14,214 nt of DNA from Chitinophaga pinensis (GTDB lineage: Bacteria > Bacteroidota > Bacteroidia > Flavobacteriales_D > Crocinitomicaceae): assembly GCA_945868555.1 (NCBI GenBank), contig CAMBMC010000033.1, forward strand, positions 1-14,214, given 5' to 3'. The position numbers and the translations under genes were made by a program. The notes below the pieces were generated by a model that had not been told where the DNA came from, did no database searches, and saw nothing but the letters and a program-made list of their open reading frames with translations. Shown one piece after another: positions 13,895 to 14,214 of this stretch; the stretch's first letter is position 1, and every line of letters begins with the position of its first letter.

Positions 13895-14214
13895 TGGATT
13901 CAGGACTCATTATCGAAAAACTTATACTTGTCGGAATCATTTTTACGATCTCACTACTCATCGCGATGTATGCGACGTATTTTGAACGAAAAGTAGCCGC
14001 ATGGTTCCAGGATCGAATCGGGCCAGACCGCGCAGGACCATTTGGTATCCTACAGCCTTTGGCAGACGGTGTAAAAATGTTCATGAAAGAAGATTTTATT
14101 CCAAGCAATTCTGACAAATGGTTGTTTATCCTCGGTCCGGGGATTTCCATGTTTACATCATTGATTACAAGTGCAATCATTCCATGGGGAGAAGACCTGA
14201 CCATATTCGGTAGT
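13894..14214 (+). CDS. nuoH: NADH-quinone oxidoreductase subunit H (NuoH/ND1), cut by the window edge
   Basis: This is the first 107 codons of NuoH, the membrane subunit that joins the peripheral arm and lines the quinone entry channel. There is no stop before the window ends. The start ATG shares one base with the nuoG stop (TAATG). The N-terminal transmembrane helix (about 8-27) leads into the family signature ATYFERKVAAWFQDRIGPDR, with GILQPLADGVKMFMKED following directly. This is among the most conserved stretches of complex I. A second hydrophobic segment (about 80-97, LFILGPGISMFTSLIT) begins near the edge. Order and overlaps continue the nuo operon. Confidence 0.97.
   Translation, partial: MDSGLIIEKLILVGIIFTISLLIAMYATYFERKVAAWFQDRIGPDRAGPFGILQPLADGVKMFMKEDFIPSNSDKWLFILGPGISMFTSLITSAIIPWGEDLTIFGS

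Overview
The window looks like chromosomal DNA of a Bacteroidota bacterium, most likely Flavobacteriales (the flavor is Crocinitomicaceae/Cryomorphaceae/Fluviicola-like, but this is inference). The evidence is a low G+C content, promoter-like sites of the Bacteroidota type (TTG or TTTG upstream of TAnnTTTG) with few Shine-Dalgarno sites, an Ala/Glu-rich extended ribosomal protein bS16, a short NuoG that ends before the molybdopterin-type domain, and Bacteroidota-style NuoB and symporter proteins.

Layout, left to right. At 1-227 there is a strong rho-independent terminator for an unseen upstream + strand gene. A sodium:solute symporter-family permease follows (228-1784, +). It converges on and overlaps an SDR oxidoreductase (1774-2571, -) by 11 bp. 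A 561-bp gene-free stretch (2572-3132) carries a diverged tandem array with a period of about 147 bp, built from 17-18-bp inverted repeats. Two exported proteins form a probable minus-strand operon: a CsgG/LpoB-like domain joined to a predicted outer-membrane beta-barrel (4858 down to 3653), and a small uncharacterised membrane-anchored protein (3636 down to 3133). A helix-turn-helix regulator (6008 down to 4998) is transcribed divergently from a translation/RNA-modification operon: rpsP, rimM and trmN (6173-8165). After a 211-bp promoter region, the respiratory complex I operon runs nuoA-B-C-D-E-F-G-H to the window edge, where nuoH is cut off.

How the genes work together. rpsP and rimM encode a 30S subunit protein and a 30S maturation factor, and trmN modifies tRNA1(Val), so this is a translation cluster. 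nuoA-nuoH encode the quinone module (B, C, D), the NADH-oxidising module (E, F, G) and the first membrane subunits (A, H) of proton-pumping NADH:quinone oxidoreductase. Most junctions are tight or overlapping (nuoA/B 13 bp, nuoB/C 11 bp, nuoG/H 1 bp), which suggests one transcript with coupled translation.

Most of the window is ordinary housekeeping DNA. I do not see a defence system, CRISPR array, transposase, prophage or biosynthetic cluster. The points most worth a second look are the 27-bp in-frame repeat array in rpsP, the nested palindromic repeat array, the remodelled C-terminus of NuoG, the CsgG-like/barrel protein with its small partner, and the hairpin in the rpsP leader.
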